In this document: piece by piece, positions 61,899 through 64,000 of the stretch
Layout of the letters: each line of letters opens with the position of its first letter
Numbering within the stretch: the stretch's first letter is position 1
Source of the DNA: Acidobacteriota bacterium
GTDB lineage: Bacteria > Acidobacteriota > Terriglobia > Acidiferrales > UBA7541
Assembly: GCA_013289825.1 (NCBI GenBank)
Contig: JABCZF010000009.1
Coordinates: forward strand, 62,001-126,000
Length of the DNA: 64,000 nucleotides
Reading direction: 5' to 3'
The notes under the pieces: model-generated
Database searches by the model: none
Seen by the model: only the letters and a program-made list of their open reading frames with translations
What the model was told of the DNA's origin: nothing
Program-made: the position numbers and the translations under genes

Positions 61899-63512
61899 TT
61901 ATGGCTGGCGGCCGCGGGCGCCGCTTTGCCAGGCTTCCCAATAGCCGAGGGCCTGCAACTGCTGGTCGAGGCCGGTCTCTTTGACAAGCACGTCGAGTTC
62001 GCCACGCGAAAGCCTCTTGCCAAGAGTCTCGGTCCGATCGGCGATCCCCCAGGCCGTCAGCGCGGCTAGCGCGGTGTGCAGCTTCAGCTCGCGGATATCT
62101 ACTTTGTCGAGCGTGTCCGATGCCGCGTGGTAATTCGGCAGATAATTTGCCTCCTCCTGATTGGCCACCAGCGTCGGTACCCCTTCGAGCAGGAAATCGA
62201 GATTGTCGGTCCCGAAGGAAGCGTCGTAGGTGTGATTGTTCGCGCCCCACGATTCCAGGGGCTGCAAAACCTCGCGTACGCCGTCCTCGATGTCGCGCCG
62301 CCCTCCGAGCGAATAGCCGGTGACACGCCCGATCCCCGCGTCAAACGCAATCATGGCCCGAACTTTGTCCAGCTCCGCGCGATGCGCCTTCACGTATTCA
62401 TAAGAGCCGATGGTGCCTTGCTCTTCGCCGCTGAACAGCACAAAGCGAATCGTCCGCCGCGGCAATAGTCCGGTGGCCTTAATGGCCCGCGCCGCTTCGA
62501 TGACCATCGCCGCATTACACCCGTTGTCCAAAGCGCCGGTGCCGAGTTCCCATGAATCGAGGTGCGCCCCCAGAATCACCACTTCGTCCGGCTTCTGGTA
62601 TCCGCGAATTTCGCCCACAACATTTTCCTGCTGGATGGGGCCGCCGATTCTGTTGGGCATAAACAAGCTCACGCGAACCTCACCAGCATATGCTCGAATG
62701 GTACGTGCGAGGTGCATCGCGTCTTCCCTGGCCACCACCACTTGTGGAATCTTGTCGATCTCTCCGTCGAGCGAATTCGTGTGGCGATACAGCAGCAAAC
62801 GCTCACGCGCGCTCATCCAAAGAATGGCCGCGGCGCCTCGCTTGACGGCCTTCTGGATGATGTCTCTAGGCCGCAGGTATTCGTTGAATAGATCGGCCCA
62901 AGTGGAACCGATATCGCTGTGCACCAGGAGGATCGCGTCTTTTATCATGCCGGAGCGCCGAAAGTCGTCTTCGGTCCCGTAGCCCAGGTCTAGGACTCGG
63001 GCCACCATCCCTCCTTGCGGGGTTGCCGGACTCCACCCCTCCGAAACGGCGCGTAGAGACTTCGTTTCGACCGTTAGAGCCATTTTGCCGTTTGAAACAG
63101 GAGAGGGAGCAGGCCCGTAGGGCTCCACAATAGTCAGCTTGGTGTCCCCTTCGCTCCAGGTCACGGGCAGCGTGTAAGTCTCGGTGTGGACTTCAATTCC
63201 GGCGGCCCGGAAGGCAGTGACGGACCAGTCGACGGCTTTGGCCATTTCCGGCGACCCGCTCACGCGCCCGCCAATCTCATCCGTCAGACGACGCAGGTTT
63301 TCTTCCATGGGCGAAGGCCCCATGACGATGGGGAGAATTTTTGCGGCAGCTTGCGCGCAACTCGAAGCATCTGTGGCGGAACAAGCAGCGGCACCTGGGC
63401 CGGTTTGCGCGGGACTCAAAGAATCCTTCGCTGGAGGTAGTTGCGCCGAACTTCCTAGCGAGGCGAGAAGGCCAAGAACTAAAGAAGCAAAGAAACCCAT
63501 GACAAGCCGCAT
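61899..63512 (-). CDS. M28-family zinc metallopeptidase, exported
   Basis: 537 residues with a signal peptide (FFASLVLGLLASLGSSAQ). The start is the ATG at 63512 with GGAGAG about 8 bases upstream. A PA-like insert covers roughly 100-290. The M28 zinc site is in GAHLDSWELGTGALDNG, FSGEEQGTIGS, and NYHAASDTLDKVD, all present. It is probably an aminopeptidase or carboxypeptidase acting outside the inner membrane. It is separated from ruvX by 119 bases. Confidence 0.88.
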   Translation of the reverse strand: MRLVMGFFASLVLGLLASLGSSAQLPPAKDSLSPAQTGPGAAACSATDASSCAQAAAKILPIVMGPSPMEENLRRLTDEIGGRVSGSPEMAKAVDWSVTAFRAAGIEVHTETYTLPVTWSEGDTKLTIVEPYGPAPSPVSNGKMALTVETKSLRAVSEGWSPATPQGGMVARVLDLGYGTEDDFRRSGMIKDAILLVHSDIGSTWADLFNEYLRPRDIIQKAVKRGAAAILWMSARERLLLYRHTNSLDGEIDKIPQVVVAREDAMHLARTIRAYAGEVRVSLFMPNRIGGPIQQENVVGEIRGYQKPDEVVILGAHLDSWELGTGALDNGCNAAMVIEAARAIKATGLLPRRTIRFVLFSGEEQGTIGSYEYVKAHRAELDKVRAMIAFDAGIGRVTGYSLGGRRDIEDGVREVLQPLESWGANNHTYDASFGTDNLDFLLEGVPTLVANQEEANYLPNYHAASDTLDKVDIRELKLHTALAALTAWGIADRTETLGKRLSRGELDVLVKETGLDQQLQALGYWEAWQSGARGRQP

Positions 63513-63782
63513 GGCTTTACTCTCCGCAATTCAAATGGCACCGCAGGAAGTTGCTCCGGCGGCAAGCCCCCGTGCATCCTGGCGCGGAGTAGTATAAGCT
63601 CGCGGCGCTTTGGTGCGAAATTTGGCGAGACAAACAATCCGGTGGAGAGAATTGGCGATGAAAAAATCCATAAGCATTTGGGTCGAGGGGACTGCCTGCT
63701 TCTAGGTGGCAGCGGGAATCGGCTTGCCTTCCTTTCCGTGCTCTGCTAACTTTTACCCGACCTTCACAAGCGAATCGCTCTC
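63513..63782. other. Intergenic upstream of the M28 gene
   Basis: About 270 bases holding the M28 leader and no supported gene on either strand. A minus-strand frame (63517-63789) has no ribosome site. Confidence 0.4.
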
Positions 63783-63907
63783 TGAGCAACCGTAAGTCCT
63801 GTGAAACTTGAGGCTTCGGATAAAGCCTTCAGGACGTAACGTAGAGGTTCTCGACTCATGCGTGTCCTGAGAAGCCGTCGCATTTATGCGACGGAGAAGT
63901 CACCGCC
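63783..63907 (+). mobile_element. IS200/IS605-type tnpB right-end remnant with omega-RNA-like hairpin
   Basis: After a TGA at 63783 a short frame reads ATVSPVKLEASDKAFRT-stop, matching the usual Ser-Pro-Val-Lys C-terminal tail of TnpB. It is followed by two stems: GTCCTG/CAGGAC (63796-63801/63830-63835) with an inner AGGCTT/AAGCCT, and a perfect 8-bp hairpin CCGTCGCA-TTTA-TGCGACGG (63875-63894). The hairpin is flanked by GAGAAG and AGAAGTCAC, the known right-end/omega-RNA layout of IS605 elements. The rest of tnpB is missing. No transposase (tnpA) is visible. Confidence 0.5.
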
Positions 63908-64000
63908 TTGATTTATCGGAAGCGGAATCTCTCACGGGGGTCTCCCCAGGATTCTAGCGTCTACCCGGCGGGATGAAAACTCTTCGGTACTTTTCTCGGA

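Overview
The window looks like a chromosome segment from an Acidobacteriota bacterium (Terriglobia-like). This is inferred from gene content, not from a marker gene: a large Oar-type TonB-dependent receptor with an N-terminal carboxypeptidase-regulatory domain, futalosine-route menaquinone genes, an MXAN_5187-type protein, GC-rich sequence throughout, and a core block (ispE, prs, rplY, pth, rpsF, rpsR, rplI, dnaB) that is widely conserved in Gram-negative phyla. No rRNA or tRNA gene was found.

Layout. 1-5.7 kb: the cut-off start of a beta-propeller sensor, a YtrA-type GntR regulator with its ABC transporter, and a membrane GT2 glycosyltransferase. 6-9.3 kb: the TonB-dependent receptor. 9.4-15 kb: small metabolic and stress genes (quinone oxidoreductase, K+ channel-like protein, OsmC, DUF2071, DUF486, PstS-like protein). 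14.8-17.5 kb: a minus-strand operon for late menaquinone synthesis by the futalosine route (UbiX-like, UbiA-like, MqnE). 18-20.7 kb: an orphan larB and a hipBA toxin-antitoxin locus preceded by four 21-bp operator-like repeats. 20.8-25.5 kb: a dehydrogenase, an S10 peptidase and selA. 25.7-38.8 kb: purH, a TPR protein, ispE-prs-rplY-pth-rpsF-rpsR-rplI-dnaB, and alr. 38.9-43.3 kb: a yacL-like PIN/TRAM gene, ispD, ispF, a stand-alone domain resembling the C-terminal part of glutamyl-tRNA synthetase, and rlmB. This matches the Firmicutes order yacL-ispD-ispF-gltX-...-rlmB with gltX reduced to one domain. 43.3-46 kb: apt, acyP, a LolA-fold protein and a HAD phosphatase.

46.4-50.1 kb: treS, a GT81-like glycosyltransferase and an MscS-like channel, plausibly an osmotic-stress unit. 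50.2-51.2 kb: a MerR regulator, probably leaderless with a 20-bp promoter spacer, overlapping a Cys/His/Met-rich exported protein. 51.4-54.4 kb: PilZ, EamA and Ada. 54.8-61.8 kb: a long minus-strand envelope cluster (ruvX, mltG, two unknown coupled genes, a LolB-like protein, an FtsX-type permease, a LolD-like ATPase, a one-helix protein and a LolA-like carrier) that looks like a lineage-specific lipoprotein-trafficking system. 61.9-63.5 kb: an M28 peptidase. The right edge carries a probable IS200/IS605 tnpB right-end remnant with an omega-RNA-like hairpin.

The most unusual signals are the hipBA operator array, the Lol-like cluster, the GluRS-domain gene in the gltX slot, and the MerR-controlled metal-protein operon. 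All functional calls come from reading sequence motifs; no database search was run.
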